Below the pieces are notes generated by a model, which made no database searches, had not been told where the DNA came from, and was given only the letters and a program-made list of their open reading frames with translations. 14,014 bases of DNA, from the NCBI GenBank assembly GCA_017629395.1, contig JAGBXH010000352.1, positions 1-14,014 of the forward strand, in the 5' to 3' direction. Shown piece after piece: positions 13,755 to 14,014 of this stretch (position 1 is its first letter; every line of letters begins with the position of its first letter). The position numbers and the translations under genes were made by a program. The DNA comes from Clostridia bacterium. Lineage in GTDB: Bacteria; Bacillota; Clostridia; Oscillospirales; CAG-272.

Positions 13755-13767
13755 ATAATCATTTGAA

Positions 13768-13802
13768 GATTTTCTTCATTGCGATGAAGCAAATCATTTT
13801 TT
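13768..13802 (+). terminator. Terminator-like hairpin abutting the next gene's ribosome site
   Basis: Stem GATTT.CTTCAT with ATGAAG.AAATC (13768-13779 with 13784-13795, one mismatch) and loop TGCG, followed by a run of six T (13797-13802). AGGAGGTG begins on the very next base. It may end transcripts from the transposase region, or act as an attenuator for the following gene, since no promoter was seen between them. Confidence 0.6.
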
Positions 13803-13817
13803 AGGAGGTGTAAAAAC

Positions 13818-14014
13818 ATGTTGGAAAACCACGCGATTGATTTTTTAAATGGAAAAATTGATATGCACGCGTTTCAACAACTATGCCAAGATACCTACAC
13901 AAAATGTGTATCCGAGAAAAATTTTCAGTATAACTTAGATGCAATAAAATGCCTTCCGTTTATTCATTATTTTGCCTTTCCGGAACATGGCACAAGTGTT
14001 GATGAGTTTAAAGG
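13818..14014 (+). CDS. Hypothetical protein, 5' part only (runs off the window)
   Basis: An open frame from the ATG at 13818 to the right edge (65 full codons, no stop). The start is well supported by AGGAGGTG (13803-13810) 7 bases upstream. The visible protein starts MLENHAIDFLNGKIDMHAFQ and is soluble in character, with no signal peptide or membrane segment. I do not recognise the family. Its codons are much AT-richer (many aat, aaa, ttt, tta) than those of the genes to the left, which suggests a different origin, in keeping with the transposon debris just upstream. A short acidic protein opening of this kind is seen in some immunity-like and other accessory proteins, but the part present is not enough to say so. 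Confidence 0.7.
   Translation, partial: MLENHAIDFLNGKIDMHAFQQLCQDTYTKCVSEKNFQYNLDAIKCLPFIHYFAFPEHGTSVDEFK

Noticed and set aside
13564..13755. CRISPR array
   Set aside because: Repeats are few, short, palindromic with variable stems, and irregularly spaced; there are no spacers of uniform length and no cas genes.

Overview
The window looks like chromosome from a Bacillota (Clostridia-like, probably gut-associated) anaerobe. The basis is the strong AGGAGG-type ribosome binding sites, near-consensus SigA-type promoters, short intergenic gaps, compact hairpin terminators with U-tracts, and the gene content (EutH, a YpgQ-type HD protein, a ferredoxin-tailed aldo/keto reductase). This placement is inferred from style and content; no rRNA or marker gene is present. 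The core genes are fairly GC-rich, and the right end turns clearly AT-rich.

Left block (about 287-7408, + strand). A 17-bp-stem terminator closes whatever lies upstream. A near-consensus promoter (287-315) then starts a probable six-gene transcription unit: a PHP-domain metal hydrolase, an aldo/keto reductase with two C-terminal 4Fe-4S motifs, a large GH106-like glycoside hydrolase, a class A beta-lactamase-fold serine hydrolase without a signal peptide, a cysteine-dependent tyrosine phosphatase with an FnIII-like N-terminus, and a short-chain dehydrogenase of the NYC1/NOL-like type. The two middle genes overlap by 8 nt. The unit ends in a bidirectional hairpin terminator. It reads like a small catabolic cluster (glycosidase plus two NAD(P)-type oxidoreductases), but no transporter or regulator is present to name the substrate.

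Middle block (7411-11272). A minus-strand HD phosphohydrolase converges on the same terminator. Its promoter is back-to-back with a + strand promoter for a three-gene operon: eutH, a HisJ/HisK-type PHP phosphatase, and a second eutH. The two EutH proteins are about 85% identical by eye and have no other eut genes around them. The operon ends with what looks like a decayed copy of the terminator sequence used at 7381, followed by a second hairpin.

Mobile and repeat block (11305-11694). A roughly 257-bp non-coding element has about 65-bp nested, imperfect terminal inverted repeats (26-27 bp outer arm, 19 bp poly-C/poly-G inner arm) and TA at both ends. It is MITE-like. Beyond it lie back-to-back terminators.

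Right block (11700-14014). A minus-strand 12-TM MATE efflux protein has its own consensus-like promoter. Next comes a 70-codon C-terminal remnant of a REP-associated tyrosine (Y1) transposase, oddly preceded by a perfect TTGACA-17-TATAAT promoter. It is followed by hairpins sharing GTCCCCTG (REP-like copies) and then an AT-rich ORF that runs off the window, whose ribosome binding site directly abuts a terminator-like hairpin.
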